A DNA stretch of 64,000 bases from positions 76,047 through 140,046 of the forward strand of contig NZ_BMZT01000010.1 in the NCBI RefSeq assembly GCF_014652935.1. Direction: 5' to 3'. Positions 33,092 through 43,918 of the stretch are shown in pieces. The stretch comes from Luteimonas padinae. Lineage in GTDB: Bacteria; Pseudomonadota; Gammaproteobacteria; Xanthomonadales; Xanthomonadaceae. The notes under the pieces were generated by a model that saw only the letters and a program-made list of their open reading frames with translations, was not told where the DNA came from and ran no database searches. The stretch's first letter is position 1, and each line of letters starts with the position of its first letter. The position numbers and the translations under genes are program-made.

Positions 33092-33198
33092 GCCCCGCGA
33101 CACCAGGCGACGACGAAAACGATCCATCGCGGCACCGCTCCACCCCCAACAACAAGAAAACACCAGCAACACATAACGACATCAAGAGGACTACGGAC

Positions 33199-34452
33199 AT
33201 GGCGCACTTCGAACTGGTTGAAAAGATGGCCCCCAACGCCGTCATCAAGGTCATCGGCGTGGGTGGCGGCGGTGGCAACGCCGTCAACCACATGGTCAAC
33301 AGCAGCGTGGACGGCGTGGAATTCATCACCGCCAACACCGACGCGCAGGCGATCAAGAACTGCGGCTCCAAGCTGCAGCTGCAGCTCGGCACCAGCGTCA
33401 CCAAGGGCCTGGGCGCGGGCGCGAATCCGGAAGTGGGCCGCCAGGCCGCGCTCGAGGACCGCGACCAGATCATGGAAGCGCTGCAGGGCGCGGACATGGT
33501 GTTCATCACCGCCGGCATGGGCGGCGGTACCGGCACCGGCGCGGCTCCGGTGGTGGCGCAGCTGGCCAAGGAGATGGGCATCCTGACCGTCGCCGTGGTC
33601 ACCAAGCCGTTCCCGTTCGAGGGCCGCCGCCGCATGCAGGTGGCGCTGAAGGGCATCGAGGAACTGGCCGCCAGCTGCGACTCGCTGATCACCATCCCCA
33701 ACGAGAAGCTGATCACCGTGCTTGGCCGCAACGCCACCATGGTGCAGGCCTTCCGTGCCGCCAACGACGTGCTGCTGGGCGCCGTGCAGGGCATCGCCGA
33801 CCTGATCGTCCGCCCGGGCCTGATCAACGTCGACTTCGCCGACGTGCGCACCGTGATGGGCGAGATGGGCCTGGCGATGATGGGCACCGGCACCGCCCGC
33901 GGCGACGACCGCGCGCAGGCCGCCGCCGAGTCCGCGATCCAGAACCCGCTGCTCGACGACGTCAACCTGGCCGGCGCCAACGGCATCCTGGTCAACATCA
34001 CCGCCGGCCCCGACTTCACCATGAGCGAGTTCGACGAGGTCGGCCGCACCGTGGAGAACTTCGCCAGCGAGGACGCGACGATCGTCATCGGCACCGTGCT
34101 CGACCCGGACATGCAGGACGACGTGCGCGTGACCGTGGTCGCCACCGGCCTCAACGCCAACCGCGGCCGCAGCACCGGCCACGGCCGCGGCGAGTCCAGC
34201 TACCAGGAGCCGCAGCGCCGCCCGCACGTGCAGCTGATCAACACCGGCGGCCGCCGCGACGGCACCACCGGCATGCTGATCGAGGACGAGGTGCAGCCGG
34301 TGGCCGCGACCGGCGGCTTCGGCCTGCGCCGCGCCTCCGCCGAGCCGGCTGCAGCCCCCGCCACCCCCGCCACCCCCGCCGTCGCCGACTTCGGCGGCAA
34401 CGACTCCGGCTACCTGGACATTCCGGCGTTCCTGCGCCGCCAGGCCGACTGA
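33199..34452 (+). CDS. ftsZ: Cell division protein FtsZ
   Basis: 417 residues; tubulin-like GTPase forming the Z ring. N-terminal [13 protein letters not shown], tubulin signature GGGTGTG at 108-114, T7 loop region [12 protein letters not shown] variable linker (about 320-400, Arg/Gly then Ala/Pro) leads to the conserved C-terminal peptide [13 protein letters not shown] that binds FtsA and ZipA. ATG at 33199 with AAGAGGA upstream. Last division gene of the cluster; a strong hairpin follows at 34459. Confidence 0.98.
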   Translation: MAHFELVEKMAPNAVIKVIGVGGGGGNAVNHMVNSSVDGVEFITANTDAQAIKNCGSKLQLQLGTSVTKGLGAGANPEVGRQAALEDRDQIMEALQGADMVFITAGMGGGTGTGAAPVVAQLAKEMGILTVAVVTKPFPFEGRRRMQVALKGIEELAASCDSLITIPNEKLITVLGRNATMVQAFRAANDVLLGAVQGIADLIVRPGLINVDFADVRTVMGEMGLAMMGTGTARGDDRAQAAAESAIQNPLLDDVNLAGANGILVNITAGPDFTMSEFDEVGRTVENFASEDATIVIGTVLDPDMQDDVRVTVVATGLNANRGRSTGHGRGESSYQEPQRRPHVQLINTGGRRDGTTGMLIEDEVQPVAATGGFGLRRASAEPAAAPATPATPAVADFGGNDSGYLDIPAFLRRQAD

Positions 34453-34458
34453 GCCGAA

Positions 34459-34484
34459 GGGACCCCGCGTACGCGCGGGGTCCC
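34459..34484 (+). terminator. Hairpin after ftsZ
   Basis: Perfect 11-bp stem GGGACCCCGCG / CGCGGGGTCCC with loop TACG, 6 bp after the ftsZ stop. No T-tract follows, so termination may be partial or the hairpin may protect the 3' end. Confidence 0.6.
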
Positions 34485-34507
34485 GCAGCCCTACCGGTCA
34501 CCGCCTT

Positions 34508-34650
34508 TGCAGGAGCGGCCATAGCCGCGACCGGCACCAAGCATCAGGCCGCACCACTGGTCGCGGCTGTAGCCGCTCCTGCAGTGACGAAGGCATCGGA
34601 GACACAGGAAAGCATCGGAGGCGCCGATCGCCGCGATAGCCGCGACGACC
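34508..34650. repeat. REP pair plus partial copy between ftsZ and lpxC
   Basis: Forward G-type copy 34508-34532 (TGCAGGAGCGGCCATAGCCG), inverted copy 34559-34584, then a partial palindrome (GCCGCGATAGCCGCGAC) around 34630-34648. The rest of the 340-bp gap holds no gene. Confidence 0.8.
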
Positions 34651-34701
34651 CGGCGGCACGCTGCGTCCGAAGGACGATTCCCGCAGGCGCCGCCAACTCC
34701 G

Positions 34702-34730
34702 TTCAGGTTCAGCCTGCCGCGTGCTAAATT
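34702..34730 (+). promoter_or_regulatory. Possible lpxC promoter
   Basis: TTCAGG at 34702-34707, 17-bp spacer, TAAATT at 34725-34730 preceded by TG at 34722 (extended -10). Weak -35. Would give a leader of about 55 nt before the lpxC ATG. Confidence 0.45.
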
Positions 34731-34792
34731 GCGAACCGCTTTCATTTGACGGTCGCCGCGCGCGGCCGTACCGGACCCCAGAGCCCCCGCGA

Positions 34793-35704
34793 ATGGCCCA
34801 GCAGCGCACCATCAAGAACGTCACCCGCGCCACCGGCGTGGGGCTGCACAGCGGCGAAAAGGTCTACATGACCCTGCGGCCGGCCCCGCCGGACACGGGC
34901 ATCGTGTTCCGCCGCATCGACGTCGAGCCGCCGGTCGAGATCCCGGCCGAGGCCACCCTGGTCACCGAAACCACCCTCTGCACCGGCCTGTCCACGGACG
35001 GCGCCAACGTGCAGACCGTCGAACACCTGATGTCGGCGCTGGCCGGCCTGGGCATCGACAACATCATGGTCGAGCTGTCGGCGCCCGAGGTGCCGATCAT
35101 GGACGGCTCTTCGGGCCCGTTCGTGTTCCTGCTGCAGTCGGCCGGCATCGTCGAGCAGGACGCGCCCAAGCGCTTCATCCGCGTGACCCGTCCGGTCGAG
35201 GTGCGCGACGGCGACAAGATCGCCCGCTTCGAGCCCTTCGACGGCTTCCGGCTGGGTTTCACCATCGACTTCAACCACCCCGCGATCCCGACCACGCGCT
35301 CGCGCGCGGAAGTCGAGTTCTCCACCGAGAACTACATCCGCGAGGTCAGCCGCGCCCGCACCTTCGGCTTCATGCGCGACCTGGAGTACATGCGCGACCG
35401 CAACCTCGGCCTCGGCGGCTCGATGGACAACGCCATCGTGCTCGACGACTTCCGGGTGCTGAACGAGGACGGCCTGCGCTACGCCGACGAGTTCGTCCGC
35501 CACAAGATCCTCGACGCGGTGGGCGACCTGTACCTCGCCGGCCGTCCGATCATCGGTGCCTTCGAGGGCTACAAGTCCGGCCACGCGCTCAACAACAAGC
35601 TGGTGCGCGCGCTGCTGGCCGAAGAGGACGCCTGGGAAGAGGTGACCTTCCCCGAAGCCGTCCCCAGCCCGGTCACCTACGGCACCCTCCAGCCCGCCGC
35701 CTGA
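34793..35704 (+). CDS. lpxC: UDP-3-O-acyl-N-acetylglucosamine deacetylase
   Basis: 303 residues; zinc deacetylase for the first committed step of lipid A synthesis. Zinc ligands: His78 in [12 protein letters not shown], and the His and Asp of HKILDAVGD; catalytic His in [24 protein letters not shown] opens the first domain. ATG at 34793 (MAQQRTIKN) is chosen; an in-frame ATG at 34721 lies upstream of the candidate -10 and is excluded. Stands after ftsZ as in E. coli; a GC hairpin (35710-35728) follows the stop. Confidence 0.97.
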   Translation: MAQQRTIKNVTRATGVGLHSGEKVYMTLRPAPPDTGIVFRRIDVEPPVEIPAEATLVTETTLCTGLSTDGANVQTVEHLMSALAGLGIDNIMVELSAPEVPIMDGSSGPFVFLLQSAGIVEQDAPKRFIRVTRPVEVRDGDKIARFEPFDGFRLGFTIDFNHPAIPTTRSRAEVEFSTENYIREVSRARTFGFMRDLEYMRDRNLGLGGSMDNAIVLDDFRVLNEDGLRYADEFVRHKILDAVGDLYLAGRPIIGAFEGYKSGHALNNKLVRALLAEEDAWEEVTFPEAVPSPVTYGTLQPAA

Positions 35705-35806
35705 GCCGCGGCGGCGGCGCCCGCCGCCCTCACGGACCTGTCCAGCGCCTGTCCCGCCTTCACGCGTTCTTGCCGTGAAGCGCACGATTTGATGAAAAAT
35801 TAACGA

Positions 35807-35848
35807 AAAACCCGCAAAAACGACCGCCCCGGTTAACGTTTCGGGCGG
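35807..35848 (-). terminator. Intrinsic terminator of dciA (minus strand)
   Basis: Stem CCGCCC/GGGCGG (35824-35829 with 35843-35848). On the minus strand it is followed by TCGTTTTTGCGGGTTTTT, a good U-tract. It lies between the convergent lpxC and dciA genes. Confidence 0.7.
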
Positions 35849-35895
35849 CCATGGCCGTTAGGATGCCCCCTCGGCCCGGAGGCGGGTCGTCGAAT

Positions 35896-36321
35896 TCAGG
35901 ACCCGTCGCTGCTGTCATCCTTCGGGATGCGCAGGGACGCCAAGGCATCCCGCAGCCCCTCCGGTGCGGACGCCGACAGCGGACGTATGGCCGTTTCGAC
36001 CCGCGCAGGCGGGAACAGCGGCTGGGTGGTCGTCCTGACCCTGAGCTCCCGGACATCCAGCCCTTTCGAACGGGCGGCGTCCAGGAGCGCTGGAGCGGCA
36101 AGCCTGAGGCTGGCGTTCCACAGTGGCGAATCCACCAGGTACACCAGCCTCGCGCCATCCACATTCGCAAGCCGCGCGTGCGCGGCAAGTGAAACCGGAA
36201 GGGATGGACGCAGGGCGCGGTCGAGCGCGTCGAGCCACATGGCGCGCCTGATCGGGGAGTGGCCGGCTGGATCGGCCGCCAGCGCGTCGAGTGCGACGCG
36301 CGGACCTTTGGGGGAAGCCAC
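35896..36321 (-). CDS. dciA: DUF721 / DciA family protein (DnaB loader)
   Basis: 141 residues from the GTG at 36321; the open frame extends to 36465 but the upstream part is Arg/Ala-rich and overlaps the M23 gene. The DUF721 core is visible: RRAMWLDALDRALRPSLP, then HARLANVDGARLVYLVDSPLWNASLRL, a KH-like nucleic-acid-binding pattern. DciA is the ancestral bacterial loader of the replicative helicase DnaB. The position between lpxC and secA matches other gammaproteobacteria such as Pseudomonas. Divergent from the M23 peptidase, with 26 bp between starts. The start is uncertain. Confidence 0.8.
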   Translation of the reverse strand: MASPKGPRVALDALAADPAGHSPIRRAMWLDALDRALRPSLPVSLAAHARLANVDGARLVYLVDSPLWNASLRLAAPALLDAARSKGLDVRELRVRTTTQPLFPPARVETAIRPLSASAPEGLRDALASLRIPKDDSSDGS

Positions 36322-36347
36322 TAGGCTCTGCCGGCAGACATGGTGAT

Positions 36348-37259
36348 ATGACTTTACAACGTACGCTTCTTCATTCGCAGGCCTGGATCCTGCACTACGT
36401 CCGCCGCGGCGGCAGGCGCATCGGCGCGCTCTGCGGCAGGCAGCCGCTGGCAGTGGTCGCGGCAACGCTCATCGTCGGGGCCGCCCTCGGGGCCGCCATC
36501 CAGGCGGGCGAGGTCAACGCGCTGCGCGCGGAGCTGACCAGCCAGGAGGCCCAGCTCGAGGACACCCGCCGCGCCGCCCAGCGCGAGGTCAACGCCCTGG
36601 CCGCGCGCCTGGGCGAACTGCAGGCCGAGGCCACCCGTCTCAACGCGCTTGGCGACCGCCTGACCCGCGTGGCCCAGCTCGGCGACGGCGAGTTCGACTT
36701 CAACCGTCCGGTCGGCGTCGGCGGCCTCGGCCCCGTGCGCGACATGCCCGCCGGCGAGCTGCGCGAGGGCATCACCGGCATCGACGCCGACTTCGCCGCC
36801 GCCGGCGGCCAGCTGTCGGTGCTGGAGGCGCTGCTGTTCAACCGCGAGCTCGATCGCAACGCGGTGCCGTCGCGCTCGCCGGTGGCGTCGAGCTACGTCA
36901 CCTCCGGCTTCGGCCGCCGCGCCGATCCCTTCGGTGGCGGCGCCGCCTGGCACAAGGGCATCGACTTCGACGCCCGCACCGGCGACCCGGTGCTGGCGGT
37001 GGCCGACGGCGTGGTCAGCTTTTCCGGCGTGCGCTCGGGCTACGGCAACGTGGTCGAGATCGACCACGGCAACGGCTACGTCACCCGCTACGCGCACAAC
37101 TCGCGCAACACCGTGCAGGTGGGCGACCTGGTGCGCGTGGGCGGCGAGATCGCCAAGGCCGGCAGCACCGGCCGCAGCACCGGCGCGCACGTCCACTTCG
37201 AGGTCTGGGAGAACGGGCGGGTGATGAACCCGCGCAAGTTCCTCGGCGAGCAGCACTGA
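36348..37259 (+). CDS. M23 family metallopeptidase, membrane-anchored
   Basis: 303 residues. One N-terminal membrane helix (about 33-52, LAVVAATLIVGAALGAA), a periplasmic coiled coil (about 58-105; LTSQEAQLEDTRRAAQREVN), then a LytM/M23 domain with VTSGFGRRADPF, AWHKGIDFDA (zinc His and Asp) and GAHVHFEVW (His pair). All zinc ligands are present, so this is probably an active peptidoglycan endopeptidase rather than an EnvC-like activator. The GATATG start has no strong ribosome site. Located between dciA and secA, a position common in Pseudomonas and Xanthomonas. Confidence 0.9.
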   Translation: MTLQRTLLHSQAWILHYVRRGGRRIGALCGRQPLAVVAATLIVGAALGAAIQAGEVNALRAELTSQEAQLEDTRRAAQREVNALAARLGELQAEATRLNALGDRLTRVAQLGDGEFDFNRPVGVGGLGPVRDMPAGELREGITGIDADFAAAGGQLSVLEALLFNRELDRNAVPSRSPVASSYVTSGFGRRADPFGGGAAWHKGIDFDARTGDPVLAVADGVVSFSGVRSGYGNVVEIDHGNGYVTRYAHNSRNTVQVGDLVRVGGEIAKAGSTGRSTGAHVHFEVWENGRVMNPRKFLGEQH

Positions 37260-37277
37260 CCCGCACCGACCTCCCCC

Positions 37278-37352
37278 TGTAGGAGCGGCTATAGCCGCGA
37301 CCAGCATTCCCGTGTATCGAGATATCCGGTCGCGGCTGTAGCCGCTCCTACA
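37278..37352. repeat. REP pair (G-type) after the M23 gene
   Basis: Forward copy 37278-37302 (TGTAGGAGCGGCTATAGCCG) and inverted copy 37328-37352, spaced by 25 bp. Both are near-consensus. Confidence 0.88.
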
Positions 37353-37445
37353 GAAGGGGCCGGTGCGTGCGATCGGAAAGGGGCCGGGCGTGCGATCAGA
37401 AGGGGCCCGGGCGTGCGATCAGAAGGGGCCCGGGGCGTGCGATCG
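37353..37445 (+). repeat. 23-bp tandem repeat, 4 units, upstream of secA
   Basis: Units start at 37353, 37376, 37399 and 37422 (GAAGGGGCCCGGGCGTGCGA type followed by TCA/TCG); the last is 24 bp. Adjoins the REP pair and ends about 15 bp before a possible -35. No spacers, so not a CRISPR. Confidence 0.88.
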
Positions 37446-37487
37446 CGGCTGCAAAGGGCTTGATAGGCGGTCCCGGGACCCCCACGC

Positions 37488-37493
37488 TACAAT
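37488..37493 (+). promoter_or_regulatory. Probable -10 element of secA
   Basis: TACAAT in the GCTACAATG context also seen before glyA. The nearest -35-like hexamer, TTGATA (37460-37465), is 22 bp away, too far for a standard promoter. Confidence 0.4.
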
Positions 37494-37508
37494 GCCGCGG
37501 CCAGCAGG

Positions 37509-37557
37509 AAAGGGCGCCATGCGCCCTTTTCCCGTTTCCGGGCAAGCCATTGCCCGG
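37509..37557 (+). promoter_or_regulatory. Tandem hairpins in the secA leader
   Basis: Hairpin 1: AAAGGGCGC (37509-37517), loop CAT, GCGCCCTTT (37521-37529), followed by T and CCCGTTT, resembling an intrinsic terminator. Hairpin 2: CCGGGCAA (37538-37545), loop GCCA, TTGCCCGG (37550-37557). They lie between the -10 and the secA ATG (37587), so they could attenuate secA or terminate upstream transcripts. No SecM-like ORF is present. Confidence 0.6.
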
Positions 37558-37586
37558 GGCCATCCACTCCTCCAACCGGTCACCCA

Positions 37587-40322
<2,736 letters not shown>

Positions 40323-40331
40323 CCCAGGGCG

Positions 40332-41489
40332 ATGAAGGTGGTCGACGTCGTCGCCGCCGTCATCACCGACGCCCGCGGCCGGATCCTGCTGGCGCGACGC
40401 ACCGAGGGCCGCGACCTCGCCGGCCTGTGGGAATTCCCTGGCGGCAAGCGCGAGCCCGGCGAGACGCCGGAGGCCGCGCTGGTGCGCGAGCTGCATGAAG
40501 AGCTGGGCATCGTCGCCCAGGTCGGCGCCCACCTCATCACCGTCCCACAGCGCTATCCCGACAAGCGCCTGCGCCTGGACGTGCGCCACGTCAGCCGCTG
40601 GACAGGGCTTCCCCGCGGCCGCGAAGGCCAGGCCCTGGCCTGGGTGCCGCCGCACAAGCTGGCGAGCTACGCCATGCCGCCCGCGGACATCCCCGTGGTA
40701 GCGGCCCTGCTGCAGCCCGACCGCTACGCCATCACCCCCACCCCCACCCCTGCCGCTGCCGTCGCCCCCGTGGCCACTCCCGCCACTCTTGCCGTCCCCG
40801 CCCCCGACAACCCCGCCACTCTTGTCGCCTCCGCCCGCGCCACTCTTGCGGCCCCCCCTCCCTGTAGGAGCGGCTACAGCCGCGACCACACCCGCAACCA
40901 CACCCGCGAAGACAAGCCCGCACCCGCAGCCCCACCTTCAGCCACGGCCCCGGAAGCCACCGCCGCCTCGTGGCTTACCGGCCTGGACGCCACCCTGGCC
41001 ACCGGCATCACCCGCTTGCAGTTCCGAGTGCCGGGCATAGCGCCCACGCTCTACCACGAACTCGCCACGGCCACCGCCGAGCGCTGCCGCCGCGCCGGCG
41101 CCGCGCTGCTCCTCAACGCCGACATCCCCCTGGCCCGCGAACTCGGAACCGGCGTGCACCTGCGCGCCTCGCAGCTGGCCGCGCTCAACGGGCGCCCGCC
41201 ACTGACCGAAGGCGCGCTGCTGGCGGCCTCGTGCCACACGGCCGCGGATCTCGAGCATGCGGCGCGGCTGGGCTGCGATTTCGTGGTGCTGGGGGCGGTG
41301 AAGCCGACCGCCACGCACCCGGGCGAGCCGGGCATCGGTTGGGAGGCATTTGCAGCGCTGCGGGAGTCGGTGAGCCTGCCGGTGTATGCGATCGGAGGAC
41401 TGGGGCCGGAGGACATGGATGACGCCCGGCGCCAGGGCGCGCAGGGGGTTGCGGGAATACGCGCACTGTGGGGCGGTCGCGGCACATAG
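40332..41489 (+). CDS. Nudix hydrolase (MutT-like) fused to ThiE-like domain
   Basis: 385 residues. N-terminal MutT-type Nudix domain (about 1-132) with the complete box GGKREPGETPEAALVRELHE then ELGI; it probably sanitises 8-oxo-dGTP. The C-terminal TIM barrel (about 215-385) resembles thiamine-phosphate synthase / TenI (TGVHLRASQL, CHTAADLEHAARLGCDF, PVYAIGGL). Such fusions are known after secA in Pseudomonas and relatives; the role of the barrel is unclear. The linker (about 133-214) is low-complexity Pro/Ala/Thr and contains the translated REP copy CRSGYSRD, longer than needed. Nine bp after secA, probably co-transcribed. Confidence 0.9.
   Translation: MKVVDVVAAVITDARGRILLARRTEGRDLAGLWEFPGGKREPGETPEAALVRELHEELGIVAQVGAHLITVPQRYPDKRLRLDVRHVSRWTGLPRGREGQALAWVPPHKLASYAMPPADIPVVAALLQPDRYAITPTPTPAAAVAPVATPATLAVPAPDNPATLVASARATLAAPPPCRSGYSRDHTRNHTREDKPAPAAPPSATAPEATAASWLTGLDATLATGITRLQFRVPGIAPTLYHELATATAERCRRAGAALLLNADIPLARELGTGVHLRASQLAALNGRPPLTEGALLAASCHTAADLEHAARLGCDFVVLGAVKPTATHPGEPGIGWEAFAALRESVSLPVYAIGGLGPEDMDDARRQGAQGVAGIRALWGGRGT
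40863..40887 (+). repeat. REP copy inside the Nudix-ThiE linker
   Basis: Forward G-type copy (TGTAGGAGCGGCTACAGCCG then CGACC) lying wholly in the reading frame and translated CRSGYSRD, in the interdomain linker. The frame avoids the TAG of the GTAG head. Confidence 0.88.
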
Positions 41490-41583
41490 CGGCGCACGGC
41501 CGCGTCGGGCACCGTCGTCCGAACGGAGGCGTCCGCTGCAGTGCGTGAACGCTCGCGGCCGATGTGAGGAGATTCCGATTCAA

Positions 41584-42222
41584 TCAGCGGAACGTGGCCC
41601 GGCTGCCCTGTGCCTCTTCCGCCAGGTACAGGTAGCGCCCATGCAGCCGCGCCACCTCCGCGTCCAGCGCCTCCAGCGGCCCGTCGTTTTCGATCACATC
41701 ATCCGCCACCGCCAGCCGCCGTTCGCGCGTGGCCTGGGCGCGGATCATCTTCCAGGCCAGCGCTTCGTCGATGCCGTCGCGCTTCAGCAGGCGCGCAAGC
41801 TGAAGCTCCACCGGCACGTCCACCACCAGCACGCGGTCCACCCAGGGGGCGTAGGCGTCCGCCCCGGCCTCTGCGTACAGCGGGATGGCAGCAATCGCGT
41901 AGGGACCCGGCGCGGCTTCGCAGGCGGCGCGCAGCGCGGCGCGCACGCGGGGGTGGATGATGGCTTCGAGCCGGCGACGCGCGTCGGCATCGGCGAAGAC
42001 CCGCCGCCGCATCGCCGCGCGATCCATGGCGCCGTCCGGCCCGAGCGCTTCGGGGCCGAAGGCTTGCACCACCTCCGCCAGGCCCGGGGTGCCGGGCGCC
42101 ACGACCTCGCGCGCCGCGATGTCGGCATCGGCCACATGCACCCCGAGGGCGCGGAAACGGCGTTCAACCTCGGACTTGCCGGAGGCGATGCCGCCGGTCA
42201 GGGCAACGGTGTAGCGGGCCAT
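41584..42222 (-). CDS. coaE: Dephospho-CoA kinase
   Basis: 212 residues from the ATG at 42222; an open frame to 42282 exists but starts before the family N-terminus. Final step of coenzyme A synthesis. P-loop GGIASGKS (10-17), DADIAAREVVAPGTPGL, HPRVRAAL, and IPLYAEAGAD are typical. In most relatives coaE lies directly behind pilD; here about 1.7 kb of toxin-antitoxin genes separate them. Confidence 0.95.
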   Translation of the reverse strand: MARYTVALTGGIASGKSEVERRFRALGVHVADADIAAREVVAPGTPGLAEVVQAFGPEALGPDGAMDRAAMRRRVFADADARRRLEAIIHPRVRAALRAACEAAPGPYAIAAIPLYAEAGADAYAPWVDRVLVVDVPVELQLARLLKRDGIDEALAWKMIRAQATRERRLAVADDVIENDGPLEALDAEVARLHGRYLYLAEEAQGSRATFR

Positions 42223-42348
42223 GCGCGAAAGTCTGGCTGGAAATGTGCGGAGCCGCCATAGGGACACCTGATGTGGCCCCAAGGCCGCCTGCGCCGATCC
42301 GGCTCATGTGCGCCTGGCGGCGCTCTTGGGGGAGCCGCTGATGGAGTC

Positions 42349-42627
42349 CTATGGCGCCCGTTCGCCCAGAAGCTCCGCCATGCGCGTCTGCCAGCCGGGC
42401 CCGGAGGCCTTCCATGCCGCCAATACCGATTCCGGCAGACGGATCGTGACCTGCCGCCGTGGGTTGGTCGCCAGCGGACGACCGGCGCGCTTCACCACGC
42501 CGCGCGCAAGCATGTCGCCGGTCAATTCGGGGAGTTCGTCGTACTCGGAAGGCTGTACCTGGTGTGCGTCCACCCGCCCGAGATCAGACTTCAAGCCGCG
42601 GTCCGATGCGTGCCTGCTCGCGTTCAT
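42349..42627 (-). CDS. brnA: BrnA-type antitoxin
   Basis: 92 residues. The C-terminal ribbon-helix-helix half has the BrnA/DUF4415 pattern: KRAGRPLATNPRRQVTIRLP then ESVLAAWKASGPGWQTRMAELL. The family binds BrnT in a 2:4 complex and represses the operon. Its ATG lies within the 3' end of brnT (44-bp overlap), the usual brnT-brnA order. On the same strand as pilD and coaE. Confidence 0.88.
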   Translation of the reverse strand: MNASRHASDRGLKSDLGRVDAHQVQPSEYDELPELTGDMLARGVVKRAGRPLATNPRRQVTIRLPESVLAAWKASGPGWQTRMAELLGERAP

Positions 42628-42871
42628 TGGCTTTCCTCATGCTGAAAACGTGACGGATCGCGCCCCGCTGCGTGTATCCGATGACGACCAACCGGCCAGC
42701 GAGATGGCCAAAGCAGATGACGTGGGTCTCGCCGTAATCCCGGCGAGTGTCTTCGACCTCGAACGTGTTGCCTGCAAACACCAGCGTCGCGTCTTCAAAA
42801 TCCAGAGCCCGCGATTCGAGCGTGCATTGCCGCTTGGCTGGATCATAGCTGATCTGATGAATTGATGTCAC
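42584..42871 (-). CDS. brnT: BrnT-type toxin (RelE-fold ribonuclease)
   Basis: 95 residues from the GTG at 42871; the frame is open further upstream and the start is not certain. BrnT signature: ISYDPAKRQC, then RALDFEDATLVFAG, EDTRRDYGETHVICFGHLAGR, and IRHVFSMRKANEREQARI. The family is a RelE-like mRNA interferase. Normally the second segment reads KHGIDFEDA; here it is ESRALDFEDA, so a conserved Lys-His is replaced and toxicity may be altered. Confidence 0.85.
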   Translation of the reverse strand: MTSIHQISYDPAKRQCTLESRALDFEDATLVFAGNTFEVEDTRRDYGETHVICFGHLAGRLVVIGYTQRGAIRHVFSMRKANEREQARIGPRLEV

Positions 42872-43190
42872 TACAACAATAGGCCACTGGCCCGCCCTGC
42901 AAACACTTTGCTGGTACGAGCAGCGCAATCGTGTCCGCGTGCAACTCGAAGAGGCATCGGAACACGCTGTGCATGGCTGTAGGCGGCATTCATCCGCAAC
43001 TGCCACCGTGACCGCCGGCCCTGAAGGCCTCCAGAACGTCCTTGTCGAAGCGGATGGTGGTCGATTTCTTCGTGCCGCTTCCGGGCGGCCGGCCGCGACG
43101 CGCCACCGCTTCCCGGGCCTTGGCAGCAGGCACCACGCGGCGCCCAATGCGCCATACACCCCGCCGTCTTGATCGCATTGGTGACGTCAT
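42871..43190 (-). pseudogene. Frameshifted BrnA-like antitoxin relic
   Basis: Minus-strand frame starting near 43190 (Met) or 43178 encodes ARRGRPPGSGTKKSTTIRFD then KDVLEAFRAGGHG, a BrnA/RHH core, and then runs to a stop at 42990. The neighbouring frame continues with WQLRMNAAYSHAQ, which is the expected BrnA continuation (compare GWQTRMAELL of the intact copy), from about 43005. So one base was gained or lost near 43005. No matching brnT lies upstream; the PIN gene starts there on the other strand. It sits immediately upstream of the intact brnTA. Confidence 0.7.
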
Positions 43191-43201
43191 ATACGATATC
43201 G
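43182..43201. promoter_or_regulatory. Two palindromes before the PIN toxin gene
   Basis: TGACGTCA (43182-43189) and CGATATCG (43194-43201), both perfect 8-bp palindromes, end 3 bp before the ATG at 43204. Plausible operator for a toxin-antitoxin autorepressor. Confidence 0.4.
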
Positions 43202-43203
43202 AA

Positions 43204-43629
43204 ATGCTGAGGCTTGTCATCGACACCGACGTGATAGTCGCCGCCCTGCAGAGTGATTCTGGCGCGTCCCGCCAATTGCTGCTGGACGTGTTGGACCGGC
43301 ATTGCGCGCTGCTGCTGTCCGTACCGTTGATGCTGGAGTACGAAGCCGTGCTGACCCGCCCCGGGCACTTGTTGGCCGCCGGCATCGACGAACGTGACGT
43401 GCGCCTGGTGCTGGACGAACTTGCCGGCCTGTGCGTGCCGGTGGCATTCGACTACCGCTGGCGCCCAACGGGGGCTGACGGCGATGATGAGCTGGTCGTT
43501 GAAACCGCGGTCAACGGCCTTGCCGATGTCGTGGCCACCTTCAACACCCGCCACATGCAAAAAGCCTGCGAAAGATTCGGCATTTCCGCCGAACGCCCGG
43601 TGCACTGCCTACGGAGGATCCGCACATGA
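43204..43629 (+). CDS. PIN-domain toxin (COG1569 type)
   Basis: 141 residues from the ATG at 43204. Single PIN nuclease domain: N-terminal LRLVIDTDVIVAALQSDSGA with the first acidic residue, LLLSVPLMLEYEAVLTRPGH with a catalytic Glu, and GDDELVVETAVNGLADVVAT with later acidic residues. PIN toxins cleave RNA using a D-E-D-D centre. The ATGA overlap with the following RHH gene shows a toxin-first pair, the order common for COG1569. Lies antisense across the end of the BrnA relic region; opposite strand to pilD. Confidence 0.85.
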   Translation: MLRLVIDTDVIVAALQSDSGASRQLLLDVLDRHCALLLSVPLMLEYEAVLTRPGHLLAAGIDERDVRLVLDELAGLCVPVAFDYRWRPTGADGDDELVVETAVNGLADVVATFNTRHMQKACERFGISAERPVHCLRRIRT

Positions 43630-43886
43630 GCACGATCGCCAATTTCCCGTTGCGCCTCCCTGCTGACCTCAAGGAAGCCGCGGCGCGGCAGGCCAGCGAC
43701 TCGGGGGTGAGCATCAATCAGTTCATCGCCACGGCACTTGCGGCGCGCGTGGGCGCCACGGCGGAGGCGGAACGGTATTTCGCCGCGCGCAGCAAACGGG
43801 CGCAGGCCGGACAGGCCAGACTCGTGCTGGCGCGGGCAGGCAAGGGCAAGCCGCCGCGCAAGGGCGACGTACCGGCCGAGTCCTGA
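43626..43886 (+). CDS. RHH antitoxin paired with PIN toxin
   Basis: 86 residues. Ribbon-helix-helix (HicB/CopG-like) start TIANFPLRLPADLKEAAARQ, then SGVSINQFIATALAARVG. The C-terminal tail is basic and probably neutralises the toxin. The 4-bp overlap with the PIN gene supports translational coupling. 32 bp from the convergent end of pilD. Confidence 0.82.
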   Translation: MSTIANFPLRLPADLKEAAARQASDSGVSINQFIATALAARVGATAEAERYFAARSKRAQAGQARLVLARAGKGKPPRKGDVPAES

Positions 43887-43918
43887 TATGGCTGCCAGCC
43901 TTTGCAGGAGTCGCCGGC

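Noticed and set aside
37353..37445. CRISPR-like array upstream of secA
   Set aside because: Units are contiguous with no spacers and there are no cas genes.
37446..37586. secM-like arrest peptide upstream of secA
   Set aside because: No open frame with a start, signal peptide and arrest motif in the leader.
42939..43172. 77-codon plus-strand open frame upstream of the PIN gene
   Set aside because: Antisense to the BrnA relic; no family match or ribosome site.
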